Shown in pieces: positions 35,030 through 44,750 of a stretch of 64,000 nucleotides of DNA; position 1 is the first letter of the stretch, and each line of letters opens with the position of its first letter. Source of the DNA: Arthrobacter sp. C2 (GTDB lineage: Bacteria > Actinomycetota > Actinomycetes > Actinomycetales > Micrococcaceae); NCBI GenBank assembly GCA_024207135.1, contig CP042428.1, forward strand, positions 4,464,001 to 4,528,000, given 5' to 3'. The position numbers and the translations under genes are program-made. The notes beneath the pieces were generated by a model, which worked only from the letters and a program-made list of their open reading frames with translations, was not told the origin of the DNA and searched no databases.

Positions 35030-35257
35030 ATGGGTGATGTTTTCGATCCGCTGGACCCAGTGGATGCCGAGGCCCTTGCCGAAGAGGCGACCAGTCCGGA
35101 TGATGTAAGGGCGGTGGATGGGCCCGAGACCGAAACGTGGCAGGACGGCGAGCGGCTCGTGCTGCTGGAGGATCGGCGGGAAGGCGACACGGAGCAGGAA
35201 CTGGATCCGGGAGAGAACTCGGCCCCTGGGGACGAAGAGGAGCCGGCACTCCGTTAA
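35030..35257 (+). CDS. Short acidic hypothetical protein
   Basis: A 75-aa protein (MGDVFDPLDPVDAEALAEEATSPDD...) with very high Asp/Glu content throughout and no hydrophobic core. ATG 35030 is preceded by GTAGGAGG, an excellent ribosome site. It is probably unstructured. Acidic small proteins of this sort occur beside stress genes in Micrococcaceae, but no function is known. Confidence 0.55.
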   Translation: MGDVFDPLDPVDAEALAEEATSPDDVRAVDGPETETWQDGERLVLLEDRREGDTEQELDPGENSAPGDEEEPALR

Positions 35258-35432
35258 GGACGTAAGCCTGACTCCGCCGGCGATTCCCCGCTGCCGGCTC
35301 GATAGCCGCAAGACGCGTGGGCACCATCATCCTTTCCTCCCGGGAGTGTTCCGTGTCCGGGGCCTCTTCGCATCTTTCGGACAGTGGGACGCCATGAACT
35401 GGTGGGGTTTGCTGGAATGAGGACGCACCTCA

Positions 35433-35695
35433 ATGCCATCGGCGCGACGCAGGATCAGCCACGAATTCAAGGATGAACTGTGCCGCGAAGTCAACGAATC
35501 GTCCAGACCCATCAATTCCGTTTCGACCGAATGCGGCGCGGGTTCAGAGAAGCTGCGCAACTGATCTGAAAAAAACACAAGGAAGCCCATGGGGGTACGG
35601 AGTCGGATTCGAAAACCAACGTCTCGGCGCCTGCCCGGCTCAGGGGGCTTGACCGCGAGAACCCGGAGTTGTCCGAGGGCTCCTCAGCATCCTAG
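35433..35695 (+). pseudogene. Remnant of IS3-family transposase OrfA
   Basis: From ATG 35433 the frame reads RRRISHEFKDELCREVNESSRPIN and CGAGSEKLRN, the HTH of IS3 OrfA, then hits TGA where OrfA has tryptophan (LRNW). The sequence continues in frame for ~35 bases, then a frameshift near 35600 gives VSAPARLRGLDRENPEL, the OrfA leucine-zipper (ARLKELERENREL). It ends at TAG 35693-35695. No OrfB and no ends are seen, so only a decayed 5' fragment of an insertion remains. Confidence 0.7.
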
Positions 35696-36262
35696 TCCCG
35701 GTGACTCTCACCCGGAAGAAGAAACCAGGCGATACGGAGGCATCCTCCTCGTTGGAGGCAGAAGCTCGAACCCCGAAACGTTCAGCGAGTGGATTCCCGT
35801 GACCTTTCCCGCGCTGCTCCGAAAACCCACCGCTTCCTCCGGTTGCTTGGACAACGTCCGCCGTATGCAGCGGAGGTGGCTCGTCGCGGCGAAATCCGGG
35901 CAACCAGGAAGTGGAGCAGCGTGGGTGCCAAACAGCGCATGTGGATTGGGTGCGAGGTCGTACCCCGTGCGCCGAACAAGCGGTAACCACGCAGGACTCG
36001 GCACCGTGGGGCTCCGTGCGGGTCCACTTCCTTGAGGCCCAAACTGTCATTGCATACGATGCCGGGGCGAACCCGGCGCGGGGCGACGGATGCGGGGAAT
36101 CGTCCAGTGCCGGTCCTCACTGCGCCGATTCAGTTAACCCGGTAGGCTGGTGTACGTATGGTTTGCAATTTCGCATGACCAGCACAGAAACAAGACGAAA
36201 TATCCGCGCACCTCGCGCACTTGACCCACCGGAAGACAGTCGCGGTCCTCGGTAGTGGCTTT
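35696..36262. other. Non-coding region before pnp
   Basis: No supported gene. The 3' end should contain the pnp promoter. The usual upstream neighbour rpsO (ribosomal protein S15) is not found here. The left part may be further remains of the insertion element. Confidence 0.45.
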
Positions 36263-36286
36263 CGCTCTCCTAATTAGAGAAGAGCG
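36263..36286 (+). promoter_or_regulatory. pnp leader hairpin
   Basis: CGCTCT (36263-36268) pairs with AGAGCG (36281-36286), enclosing CTAATTAG. Such a hairpin in the pnp leader is often cleaved by RNase III in other bacteria and used by PNPase for autoregulation. That use here is an inference. Confidence 0.5.
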
Positions 36287-36371
36287 CGAGTCTCGATCGA
36301 AGACCAGGTTGCACCGCATGTGTGGCTTGTTCGCAGTGTGCTGCGGATATTGATCGAAAGGACACGCCCCA

Positions 36372-38600
36372 ATGGAGGGTCCCGAAATTCAGTTCGCAGA
36401 GGCCGTGATCGACAATGGTCGGTACGGCAAGCGCGTTATCCGCTTCGAAACCGGCCGTTTGGCCCAGCAGGCTGCAGGTGCAGCCATGGTTTACATCGAC
36501 GAAGAGACCGCACTGCTCTCGGCAACCACTGCCGGCAAGCACCCGCGTGAAGGCTTCGACTTCTTCCCGCTGACCGTGGACGTCGAGGAGCGCATGTACG
36601 CTGCCGGTCGCATCCCGGGCAGCTTCTTCCGCCGCGAAGGTCGCCCGTCGACCGAAGCCATCCTGGCTTGCCGCCTGATGGACCGCCCGCTGCGCCCGAC
36701 CTTCGTCAAGGGCCTGCGCAACGAGGTCCAGATCGTGGTCACCGTTCTGGCAATCAACCCGGACGAGCTCTACGACGTGGTGGCCATCAACGCCTCCTCG
36801 ATGTCGACCCAGCTCTCGGGCCTTCCGTTCTCCGGCCCGATCGGCGGCGTCCGCGTTGCCCTGGTTGACGACGGAAACGGTGCCCAGTGGGTTGCCTTCC
36901 CGAAGCACAGCCAGCTGGAAAACTCCGTCTTCAACATGGTCGTTGCCGGCCGCATCGCTGGCGACGACGTCGCCATCATGATGGTTGAAGCCGAAGCAAC
37001 CGACAACGCCTGGACCCTCATCAAGGAACAGGGCCACACGGCCCCGACCGAAGAGGTTGTCGCCCAGGGCCTTGAGGCTGCAAAGCCGTTCATCAAGGCA
37101 CTGTGCGAGGCACAGTCTGACCTGGCAGCACGCGCCGCCAAGCCGACCGTCGAGTTCCCGATCTTCCGCGACTTCGAAGACGACGCCTACGCAGCCGTCG
37201 AAGCCAAGGCCGCCACCAAGCTCGCCAAGATCTACCAGATCGCCGGCAAGCAGGAGCGCGACACCGCAGCCTCGACCTTCAAGGACGAGATCGTTGCCGA
37301 GCTCACCGCAGAGGGCACCGCCTTCGAGACCCGCGCAGGCGAGATCTCCAAGGCCTTCGGTGCAGTCACCAAGCAGGTCGTGCGCCAGCGCATCCTGACC
37401 GACCAGATCCGCATGGACGGCCGCGGCCTGTCCGACATCCGCAAGCTCACCGCCGAGGTCGAGGTTCTTCCCCGCGTCCACGGTTCGGCGATCTTCGAGC
37501 GTGGCGAAACCCAGATCATGGGCGTCACCACCTTGAACATGCTCAAGATGGAACAGCAGATCGACTCGTTGTCGCCGGTGACGCGCAAGCGCTTCATGCA
37601 CAACTACAACTTCCCGCCGTACTCGACCGGTGAAACCGGCCGCGTGGGTTCGCCCAAGCGCCGCGAAATCGGCCACGGTGCCCTGGCAGAACGCGCCATC
37701 CAGCCGGTGCTGCCGTCGCGCGAGGAATTCCCGTACGCCATCCGCCAGGTCTCCGAGGCATTGAGCTCCAACGGCTCGACCTCGATGGGCTCGGTCTGTG
37801 CCGCGACCCTGTCGCTGCTCAACGCCGGTGTCCCGCTGCGCGCTGCTGTTGCCGGCATCGCCATGGGCCTGGTCTCCGACGAAGTTGACGGCCAGACCCG
37901 CTACGCGGCACTGACCGACATCCTCGGCGCCGAAGACGCCATGGGCGACATGGACTTCAAGGTTGCAGGTACCTCCGAGTTCATCACCGCCATCCAGCTT
38001 GACACCAAGCTTGACGGCATCCCGGCATCGGTCCTGGCAGCTGCGCTGACCCAGGCCCGCGAAGCCCGTCTGCACATCCTCAATGTCCTGAACCAGGCCA
38101 TTGACACCCCGGACGAGCTCTCCACCTACGCTCCGCGGATCATCTCAGTGAAGATCCCGGTCGACAAGATCGGCGAGGTCATCGGCCCGAAGGGCAAGAT
38201 GATCAACCAGATCCAGGAAGATACCGGAGCGGATATCTCCATCGAGGACGACGGAACCGTCCTCATCGGCGCCACCAACGGGGAGTCGGCAGAAGCCGCG
38301 CGCTCCGCGGTGAACGCCATCGCCAACCCCCAGGTTCCTGAGATTGGCGAGCGCTACCTCGGCACCGTCGTGAAGCTGACAACCTTCGGTGCGTTCATCT
38401 CGCTGACCCCGGGCAAGGACGGCCTGCTGCACATCTCCGAGCTGCGCAAGCTCGCCGGTGGCAAGCGCGTCGACGACGTCGAAGACGTCGTCTCCGTTGG
38501 CCAGAAGCTTCAGGTCGAGATCACCAAGGTCGACGATCGAGGAAAGCTCTCGCTTGCCCCGGTTGTAGCCGAGGATGACCTCGTCGAAGCTGCTGAGTAA
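36372..38600 (+). CDS. pnp: Polynucleotide phosphorylase
   Basis: A 742-aa phosphorolytic 3'-5' exoribonuclease, central to RNA decay and quality control. Domain order: first RNase PH domain (about 10-150), linker helices, second RNase PH domain ([14 protein letters not shown] to about 560), KH domain with [26 protein letters not shown], and S1 domain with [40 protein letters not shown] precedes ATG 36372. A perfect terminator follows at 38626. It is a housekeeping gene and marks conserved core chromosome. Confidence 0.98.
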   Translation: MEGPEIQFAEAVIDNGRYGKRVIRFETGRLAQQAAGAAMVYIDEETALLSATTAGKHPREGFDFFPLTVDVEERMYAAGRIPGSFFRREGRPSTEAILACRLMDRPLRPTFVKGLRNEVQIVVTVLAINPDELYDVVAINASSMSTQLSGLPFSGPIGGVRVALVDDGNGAQWVAFPKHSQLENSVFNMVVAGRIAGDDVAIMMVEAEATDNAWTLIKEQGHTAPTEEVVAQGLEAAKPFIKALCEAQSDLAARAAKPTVEFPIFRDFEDDAYAAVEAKAATKLAKIYQIAGKQERDTAASTFKDEIVAELTAEGTAFETRAGEISKAFGAVTKQVVRQRILTDQIRMDGRGLSDIRKLTAEVEVLPRVHGSAIFERGETQIMGVTTLNMLKMEQQIDSLSPVTRKRFMHNYNFPPYSTGETGRVGSPKRREIGHGALAERAIQPVLPSREEFPYAIRQVSEALSSNGSTSMGSVCAATLSLLNAGVPLRAAVAGIAMGLVSDEVDGQTRYAALTDILGAEDAMGDMDFKVAGTSEFITAIQLDTKLDGIPASVLAAALTQAREARLHILNVLNQAIDTPDELSTYAPRIISVKIPVDKIGEVIGPKGKMINQIQEDTGADISIEDDGTVLIGATNGESAEAARSAVNAIANPQVPEIGERYLGTVVKLTTFGAFISLTPGKDGLLHISELRKLAGGKRVDDVEDVVSVGQKLQVEITKVDDRGKLSLAPVVAEDDLVEAAE

Positions 38601-38625
38601 CCAGTCCCTGGTCTTCTAGGCTAGA

Positions 38626-38665
38626 AAATCCCGGCCCACCTTATTGGTGGGCCGGGATTTTTCTC
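38626..38665 (+). terminator. Rho-independent terminator of pnp
   Basis: The arms 38626-38640 and 38646-38660 are 15-bp perfect complements with TTATT loop, followed by TTCTCTT (the T-run begins within the stem, GGGATTTTTCT). Confidence 0.92.
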
Positions 38666-38837
38666 TTAACGGCCAAGGCCATGGGGGAGTAGTGGCCACG
38701 CCAGGTACGCAAATGGGAGTCAACTCATAGTTCGGCTGCTTAACGGCGCCACTGTGGAAGAATGGATGAATGCGTTTCGCGTTTTTGAAGGTGCGATCCG
38801 CCCCCAAATTTTCTGTGTAGAGCAAAGGACATTCTCA

Positions 38838-40241
38838 GTGGTCATGATTCCCCTGCCGCTCGACGGCGTTGGAGCAACCCCTGCCAAGGCAGGGGAGCGC
38901 GGTGTCTCCGACACCGCAGCACCCATCGAGGCGGGAGACCCCACCATCGTCCACGGGGAAGCCGGAGGGGCGCTGGTGCGCCGCTCCGTGCTGCCCGGCG
39001 GCGTCCGCGTGCTGACTGAGGCGATGCCCGGCCAGCGTTCGGCCACCATTGGTTTCTGGGTGGCAGTGGGTTCCCGCGACGAGCAGGACGGGCAACACGG
39101 CTCGACCCACTTCCTGGAGCACCTCTTGTTCAAGGGCACCAAGCGCCGCACCGCGCTGGAGATCGCCTCGGCCTTTGACGAGGTGGGAGGCGAGTCGAAC
39201 GCCGCCACGGCCAAGGAAAGCACTTGCTACTTCGCCCGCGTGCTGGACACCGACCTTCCCATGGCCATCGACGTCATTGCCGACATGGTCACCTCCGCGG
39301 TGATCGACCCCAATGAGCTCGAACAGGAACGCGACGTGATCCTCGAAGAGATCGCGATGGACGCTGATGACGCCGGGGACGTGGCCCACGAGCGCTTCGT
39401 CGAGGCAGTGCTCGGCGAACACGCCCTGGGCCGCCCGATCGGTGGCACCCCCGAGGCCATCACCGGCATCGGCCGCGAGGCCGTCTGGGAGCACTACCAG
39501 CGCTTCTACACCCCCGACGAACTGGTCATCACCGTGGCCGGCTCCCTGGACCACGACGAGGTCTGCGAGCAGGTGCTCGCCGCGCTGCGCACCGCCGGCT
39601 GGGAACTGGAAGAGGGCGCCTCTCCGGTACCGCGCCGCTCCACGGTTCCGGTGGAAATCACCGGCTCCGAGCGCATCGACGTGATCCGCCGACCGGTCGA
39701 GCAGGTCAACATCATCATGGGTTGCCCCGGCATCGTGGCCACCGACGAGCGCCGCCACGTGATGAGCGTGCTCAACGCTATCCTGGGCGGGGGCATGTCC
39801 TCGCGCCTGTTCCAGGAGATCCGCGAAAAGCGCGGACTGGTGTACTCCACCTACTCGTTCTCCGCCGCATATTCGGACGCCGGATACTTCGGCATGTATG
39901 CCGGGTGCGCCCCGGCAAAGACCGAGCGCGTCATCAAGCTGCTGGCCGAAGAGCTGGAAAAGCTCGCAGCGCACGGCATCACCGACGAGGAACTGCGCAA
40001 GGCCGTCGGCCAGCTCTCCGGCGGCATGGTGCTGGCGTTGGAGGATCCGGGATCGCGCATGTCGCGCCTGGGCCGCGCCGAGCTGGTCACCGGTGTCTTC
40101 CACGACATCGACGAATCCCTGGACCGCGTCAAGGCCGTCACCCCGGCCCAGGTGCAGGAACTGGCTGCGCTGCTGGCCTCGCGTCCTCGCACGATCACCG
40201 TGGTGGGTCCCTTCGATTCCCCGACCGACTTCGGGATGTAG
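38838..40241 (+). CDS. M16-family zinc metallopeptidase
   Basis: A 467-aa pitrilysin/insulinase-type peptidase. Zinc-binding HFLEH with the downstream glutamate (ELEQERDVILEEI) gives the inverted HxxEH...E catalytic site. The C-terminal half is the non-catalytic M16 repeat (VYSTYSFSAAYSDAGYFGMYAG). GTG 38838 is chosen because AAAGGAC lies seven bases upstream; ATG 38844 is the alternative. In Actinobacteria this gene follows pnp (pepR in mycobacteria). It probably degrades small peptides. Ends before a strong hairpin at 40266. Confidence 0.93.
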   Translation: MVMIPLPLDGVGATPAKAGERGVSDTAAPIEAGDPTIVHGEAGGALVRRSVLPGGVRVLTEAMPGQRSATIGFWVAVGSRDEQDGQHGSTHFLEHLLFKGTKRRTALEIASAFDEVGGESNAATAKESTCYFARVLDTDLPMAIDVIADMVTSAVIDPNELEQERDVILEEIAMDADDAGDVAHERFVEAVLGEHALGRPIGGTPEAITGIGREAVWEHYQRFYTPDELVITVAGSLDHDEVCEQVLAALRTAGWELEEGASPVPRRSTVPVEITGSERIDVIRRPVEQVNIIMGCPGIVATDERRHVMSVLNAILGGGMSSRLFQEIREKRGLVYSTYSFSAAYSDAGYFGMYAGCAPAKTERVIKLLAEELEKLAAHGITDEELRKAVGQLSGGMVLALEDPGSRMSRLGRAELVTGVFHDIDESLDRVKAVTPAQVQELAALLASRPRTITVVGPFDSPTDFGM

Positions 40242-40265
40242 TCCCCACCCAGAAGCTTTGTCTGC

Positions 40266-40314
40266 AAAAGACCGTCCTTTTCCCTTTTCAGAGGGGAAAA
40301 CGACGGTCTTTTTC
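40266..40314. terminator. Bidirectional terminator
   Basis: AAAAGACCGTC (40266-40276) pairs perfectly with GACGGTCTTTT (40302-40312), and inner CTTTTCCC/GGGGAAAA bases extend the stem. A-run and T-run on either side allow termination both ways. Confidence 0.85.
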
Positions 40315-40494
40315 GTTGCCTCAAAGACCTTTTGCACCGTTAATCGCACAAACAGGACCGCTTGTCGTGGGTGGGTATTCCGCGTTGTGCCACGCATCAC
40401 CGCCGGTCGCTTCGTTCGCGTATGATGGGTGCTTTGTGACGCTGATCACCGGCACAATACATCACTCGCACGAGAAGATATGGGAACCATAATT

Positions 40495-42012
40495 ATGGAA
40501 GACCTTGCAACATTCTTCGGAGACATCAGCAGTGTCATCTGGGGACCGTTCATGCTCATCCCGCTGCTGCTGGGCACCGGGCTTTACCTCACGATCCGCC
40601 TGGGCGGACTCCAGTTCTTCAAGCTGGGCGTGGCCCTGCGTTTGGGACTGCTCAAGCGCAAGGATGCCGGCTCCGAGGGGGACATCTCCCAGTTCCAGGC
40701 ACTGACCACCGCGCTGGCCGCGACCGTCGGCACCGGCAACATCGTCGGCGTGGCCACGGCCATCGGCATCGGCGGCCCGGGCGCACTGTTCTGGATGTGG
40801 GTCACCGGCCTGGTCGGCATGGCCGCGAAGTACTCCGAGGCCTACCTGGGCGTCCGCTTCCGCGGCACCGACACCGCCGGGGAAAAGTCCGGCGGTCCGC
40901 AGTACTACCTGGAACGCGGCATCAAGGGCCCGTTCGGCAAGTTCCTGGCGCTGTTCTTCGCCATTGCCGCAACCATCGCCTGTTTCGGCATCGGCAACAT
41001 GACCCAGGGCAACTCGATTGCCGCGAACCTGGAGAATTCCTTCAGCGTCCCGACCTGGGGAACCGGCGCGGTGCTGACCGTGCTTGCGATGATCGTCCTG
41101 GTGGGCGGCATCAAGTCCATCGGCAAGGTCACCGCCGGCTTCGTGCCGGTCATGATCGTCTTCTACGTCGGCGCTGCCATCTACATCCTGATCGCCAACG
41201 TCGGCCAGGTCCCGGCCGCCCTGGGCCAGATCTTCACCGAGGCCTTCACCGGCACCTCCGCGGTCGGCGGCTTCGCCGGCTCGGCCATCATCATCGCCGT
41301 GCAGTTCGGCGTGGCCCGCGGCATCTTCTCCAACGAATCGGGAATGGGCTCGGCAGCCATCGCGGCCGCCGCGGCACAGACCACCCACCCGGTGCGCCAG
41401 GGCCTGGTCTCCATGACCCAGACCTTCATCGACACCATCATCGTGGTCACCTGCACCGGTCTGGTCATCATCACCACCGGCGCCTGGAACTACATCGACC
41501 CGGACACCGGCGAGCAGATCAAGGCCTCGCTGATGACCGGCCACGCCTTCACCTTCGGTCTGCCAGGCGAGTGGGGGCACTGGATCGTGACCATCGGGCT
41601 GGTCATGTTCGCCTTCTCCACCATCCTGGGCTGGTGCTACTACGGTGAGCGCAACATCGAGCGCCTGGTCGGGCGCAAGGCGGTCATGCCGTTCCGCGTG
41701 GTCTTCTCGCTGGTGGTGTACGTGGGTTGCACCACCGAGCTGACCGCCGTGTGGAACTTCTCCGACATGATGAACGGCCTGATGGCGCTGCCGAACCTCA
41801 TCGGCCTGCTGCTGCTCTCGGGCCTGATCGTGCGCGAAACCCGCTGGTACCTCAAGCACGACCCGAAGCTCGAAGCCAGCAAGGACGAGATCGAGGCGTT
41901 CATGAAGGACCGCGAGGGTTGGGACGAGTGGAAGGCCGGCGACGTGCGCGGCTCCAGCCACATGTCCCGCAAGGCACGTCTTGCCATGGAAAGCGAGTCC
42001 GACCGCGTCTAG
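40495..42012 (+). CDS. AGCS-family Na+:alanine/glycine symporter
   Basis: A 505-aa membrane protein. The signature is TVGTGNIVGVATAIGIGGPGALFWMW, with the N-terminal VIWGPFMLIPLLLGTGLYLTIR and later NESGMGSAAIAAAAAQTTHPVRQG. About 10 helices and a charged C-terminal tail (ASKDEIEAFMKDREGW). It imports alanine or glycine with Na+. ATG 40495 is adopted; ATG 40480 is the alternative, with a similar weak ribosome site. Single-gene unit with a terminator at 42037. Confidence 0.92.
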   Translation: MEDLATFFGDISSVIWGPFMLIPLLLGTGLYLTIRLGGLQFFKLGVALRLGLLKRKDAGSEGDISQFQALTTALAATVGTGNIVGVATAIGIGGPGALFWMWVTGLVGMAAKYSEAYLGVRFRGTDTAGEKSGGPQYYLERGIKGPFGKFLALFFAIAATIACFGIGNMTQGNSIAANLENSFSVPTWGTGAVLTVLAMIVLVGGIKSIGKVTAGFVPVMIVFYVGAAIYILIANVGQVPAALGQIFTEAFTGTSAVGGFAGSAIIIAVQFGVARGIFSNESGMGSAAIAAAAAQTTHPVRQGLVSMTQTFIDTIIVVTCTGLVIITTGAWNYIDPDTGEQIKASLMTGHAFTFGLPGEWGHWIVTIGLVMFAFSTILGWCYYGERNIERLVGRKAVMPFRVVFSLVVYVGCTTELTAVWNFSDMMNGLMALPNLIGLLLLSGLIVRETRWYLKHDPKLEASKDEIEAFMKDREGWDEWKAGDVRGSSHMSRKARLAMESESDRV

Positions 42013-42036
42013 CGGCCTCGGTTAGGCAACACCACC

Positions 42037-42083
42037 GAAGCGGTCAGGTTCCCCGGATTTCCCGGGAACCTGACCGCTTCTTT
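42037..42083 (+). terminator. Terminator of AGCS symporter
   Basis: GAAGCGGTCAGGTTCCC (42037-42053) and its exact complement (42064-42080) form a 17-bp stem with a 10-nt loop, followed by TTTG. Confidence 0.85.
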
Positions 42084-42122
42084 GCGCCCGAAAGGCCATT
42101 GCCATCCAAGGATTCCCGGACG

Positions 42123-42147
42123 TATCGTTGAGTATCGCTATATATCG
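42123..42147. promoter_or_regulatory. Triple TATCG at 10-bp spacing, candidate PadR operator
   Basis: TATCG starts at 42123, 42133 and 42143, exactly one helical turn apart, in the promoter region of the padR-like gene, about 30 bases before its ATG. Helically phased repeats allow several protein subunits to bind on the same face. Autoregulation by the adjacent PadR protein is the natural reading. Confidence 0.55.
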
Positions 42148-42173
42148 TTCGAATTTTTCCGAAGGAGATCGTG

Positions 42174-42716
42174 ATGCATGGTTCCCACCCGGTCGGGGGA
42201 TTTCCCGGCAACAACTTCGATGGCGTGTGGCAGGCCATGGACGAGCTGCGCTCGCGCTTTGAAAAGCGCACGGGTACCCGTGCCGGGCGCGGCGAGGTCC
42301 GCGCCGCGGTCCTGGCCCTGCTCGCCGAGCAACCGATGCACGGCTACCAGATCATCAGGGAAATCGAGGAGCGCAGCCACGGCCACTGGAAGCCCAGCGC
42401 CGGATCGGTATACCCCACGCTCCAGCTGCTTTCTGACGAGGGGATCGTGAGCACCGAGGAGTCCAACGGGCGCAAGATCTACTCGCTGACCGAGGCCGGC
42501 CGCGAGGAAGTGGCCGAGGCAAACGGCTCCGTCCCCTGGGAGCAGGGCGGATCGGCATCCGGCACGGGGTTCGCCGCCCTGCCCAAGGCCGGGGTCGAGC
42601 TCGCCCAGGCGGCGGCCCAGGTGGGACGCAGCGGTTCCGCGGAGCAGATCCAGGAGGCCGTGGCGGTGCTCGACGAGGCCCGCCGCAAGCTGTACTCGAT
42701 CCTCGCCCAGGGCTGA
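42174..42716 (+). CDS. PadR-family transcriptional regulator
   Basis: A 180-aa protein. The PadR winged helix is AAVLALLAEQPMHGYQIIREIEERSHGHWKPSAGSVYPTLQLLSDEGIVSTEESNGRKIYSLTEAG (about 42-107); the Gly/Ala-rich rest and the C-terminal helix (EQIQEAVAVLDEARRKLYSIL) dimerise. GAAGGAG precedes ATG 42174. It sits six bases upstream of the ABC1-kinase gene and is probably its regulator. The TATCG repeats upstream suggest it controls itself. Confidence 0.9.
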   Translation: MHGSHPVGGFPGNNFDGVWQAMDELRSRFEKRTGTRAGRGEVRAAVLALLAEQPMHGYQIIREIEERSHGHWKPSAGSVYPTLQLLSDEGIVSTEESNGRKIYSLTEAGREEVAEANGSVPWEQGGSASGTGFAALPKAGVELAQAAAQVGRSGSAEQIQEAVAVLDEARRKLYSILAQG

Positions 42717-42722
42717 GGCGCC

Positions 42723-44435
42723 ATGGGAACCGATCCCCGGGACCGTGCCGGCACGGCCGACGGGGCCGGGGACACCCGCGCCAGGTACCGCCGCATCCTG
42801 CGCTTCGCCGCGCGGCACCTGGCGGGGATCTGGTTCTTTGAGATCTTCCTCCCAAGGATCGGGCTGGACCGGGTCTCCGAGCGCACCCGCGCCAAGCGGA
42901 TGCGCTCCTTCGCCCGGCGCTTCCACGCCCTGGCCCTGGAGCTCGGCGGGCTGATGATCAAGGTGGGGCAGTTCATGTCCTCCCGGCTGGACGTGCTGCC
43001 GCCGGAAATCACCGAGGAACTCGAAGGCCTGCAGGACGAGGTACCGCCCGTGCCCTTTCCCGCGATCCGCGCCCTGGCCGAGCAGGAGCTGGGGGCCGCG
43101 CTCGAGGAACGCTTCGCCTGGGTGGATGAGGAGCCGCTGGCCGCCGCCTCCCTGGGGCAGGCGCACCGGGCGAAGCTGCTGCCGGCCGACGCGGCGGACA
43201 GCGGACTGGACCAGGTGGTCATCAAGGTCCAGCGCCCGGGCATCGAACGGATCGTCGAGGCCGATTTGGCGGCGCTGCGCAAGGTCGCCGGCTGGCTCAG
43301 CCGCGTACGCATCGTCTCCGAGCGCGCCGACGCGCCGGCCCTGGTCGGGGAATTCGCCCGGACCAGCCTCCAGGAAATCGACTACCTGAACGAGGCGGCC
43401 AACGCGGAGCGCTTTGCCGTGGACTTCGGCGACGACGCACGGGTCGCGGTGCCTCTGGTCGCCTGGGAGCGGACCACCCGCCGGGTGCTGACCCTGCAGG
43501 ATGTCACGGCGATCAAGGTCACCGACGTGCAGGCGCTTGCCGCCGCCGGCATCGATCCGGTGCTGGTGGCCCCGGTGTTCGCCGCGGTGATGTTCGACCA
43601 GCTGTTCACCAACGGCTACTTCCACGCCGATCCGCACCCGGGCAACATCTTTGTCACCCCGGCCGCCGACGGGGAAACCGGGCACCCGTGGAAACTGACG
43701 TTCATCGACTTCGGGATGATGGGGGAGGTGCCTCCGGGCACGCGCAGCGGACTGCGCAAGGCACTGGTTTCCGCAGCCTCGCGCGACGGCAAGGGACTGG
43801 TCGGGGCGATCAGCGACGTGGGGGTGCTGGTGGCCTCCGCGGACACCGCCGGGCTGGAGCGGGCCATGACGCAGCTGTTCGCGCGCTTTGGCGGGATGGG
43901 CTTTGCCGAACTGCGGGAGGTGGACCCGCGGGAGTTCCGCGCGTTCGCCGAGGAATTCGGGGACGTCATCCGGTCCCTGCCCTTCCAGCTGCCGGAGGAC
44001 TTCTTGCTGATCATCCGGGCGATGTCGTTGACCTCGGGGGTGTGCAGCTCGCTGGACCCGGCCTTCAACCTGTGGGACTCGGTGGAGCCCTACGCCGCGC
44101 AGCTGGTGCGCGACGAGCGCGGAAACCTCGTGCAGGATACCGCCAAGCAGGTGCTGGATGCGGCGGGGCTCGCCCTGCGCCTGCCAGGCCGGCTGGACCG
44201 GCTCGCCGCCCGGATCGAGGACGGGTCGCTGGCCGTGGCCAACCCGCGCCTCGAGCGCCGGGTGGCCCGGTTGGAGCGCACCGGACGCCGGGGCATCCAC
44301 GCGGTCCTCTTCGGTGCCCTGCTCATTGCCGGGGCGATCCTGCGGCCCGAGGATGCGGTGCTGGGCAACGTGCTGATGATCGGGTCGGTGCTGCCGCTGC
44401 TGCGCGGGCTGTGGACCGGGCGCCGCGGGACGTAG
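42723..44435 (+). CDS. ABC1/UbiB/AarF-type atypical kinase
   Basis: A 570-aa protein of the ABC1 kinase-like family. Seen: KVGQ in LGGLMIKVGQFMSSR (the N-terminal KxGQ motif), AAASLGQ in place of the glycine-rich loop, the VIKVQRPG lysine, EIDYLNEAANAERF, and DPHPGNIFV plus IDFGMMG as catalytic and metal sites. Two hydrophobic helices follow near the C-terminus (about 525-560). UbiB-type proteins support isoprenoid-quinone or lipid metabolism; Micrococcaceae use menaquinone. Co-transcribed with the padR-like gene (6-bp gap). Confidence 0.9.
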   Translation: MGTDPRDRAGTADGAGDTRARYRRILRFAARHLAGIWFFEIFLPRIGLDRVSERTRAKRMRSFARRFHALALELGGLMIKVGQFMSSRLDVLPPEITEELEGLQDEVPPVPFPAIRALAEQELGAALEERFAWVDEEPLAAASLGQAHRAKLLPADAADSGLDQVVIKVQRPGIERIVEADLAALRKVAGWLSRVRIVSERADAPALVGEFARTSLQEIDYLNEAANAERFAVDFGDDARVAVPLVAWERTTRRVLTLQDVTAIKVTDVQALAAAGIDPVLVAPVFAAVMFDQLFTNGYFHADPHPGNIFVTPAADGETGHPWKLTFIDFGMMGEVPPGTRSGLRKALVSAASRDGKGLVGAISDVGVLVASADTAGLERAMTQLFARFGGMGFAELREVDPREFRAFAEEFGDVIRSLPFQLPEDFLLIIRAMSLTSGVCSSLDPAFNLWDSVEPYAAQLVRDERGNLVQDTAKQVLDAAGLALRLPGRLDRLAARIEDGSLAVANPRLERRVARLERTGRRGIHAVLFGALLIAGAILRPEDAVLGNVLMIGSVLPLLRGLWTGRRGT

Positions 44436-44456
44436 TTCCGCGGCCGGGCGATGCTG

Positions 44457-44750
44457 CTATCCGCCGGCGAAGGGCGGGAGCACGTCCAGCTCGTCGCCGG
44501 GGAGCAGCACGCGGTCCTTGTCCTGTTCGCTGGTTCCGTTGACCAGGAAGCTGCAGCGGGCCAGCACCGTGCCCAGCGAGGTGGTGCATCGCAGCAGCGG
44601 CCCGTCGGCCACCGGGGCGGACGCGGGGGTGCGGGCGGCCAGGTGCTCGAGCACCGAGCCCAGGGTGGCCTCGGGCAGCCCAACCAGGTCGAGTCGTTCC
44701 TCGGTGATGCCGGCGGCCTGTGCGGCGGCGGCGAAGTAGCGAATGCGCAC
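44457..44750 (-). CDS. moaD: Molybdopterin synthase small subunit MoaD
   Basis: A 97-aa ubiquitin-fold sulfur carrier: MRIRYFAAAAQAAGITEERL start, DRVLLPGDELDVLPPFAGG end. The C-terminal GG is adenylated and thiocarboxylated to deliver sulfur to precursor Z with MoaE. GTG start abuts the moaA stop (TAAGTG), so the two are co-translated. The matching MoaE lies in a separate cluster at 57.3 kb. A short low-complexity loop (SAPVADGPLL) is present in the middle. Confidence 0.9.
   Translation of the reverse strand: MRIRYFAAAAQAAGITEERLDLVGLPEATLGSVLEHLAARTPASAPVADGPLLRCTTSLGTVLARCSFLVNGTSEQDKDRVLLPGDELDVLPPFAGG

Noticed and set aside
35590-35620. Possible tRNA T-arm (GATTCGAAAACC)
   Set aside because: No acceptor or anticodon arm can be folded around it, and it lies within the IS3 OrfA relic.
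35589-36035. 148-codon plus-strand frame upstream of pnp
   Set aside because: Starts inside the IS3 remnant, Arg/Pro/Gly-rich with no domain.
36270-38075. 601-codon minus-strand frame opposite pnp
   Set aside because: Antisense shadow of a very clear PNPase gene.
42138-44300. 720-codon minus-strand frame opposite padR and ABC1 kinase genes
   Set aside because: GC-rich shadow; the plus strand has complete family motifs.
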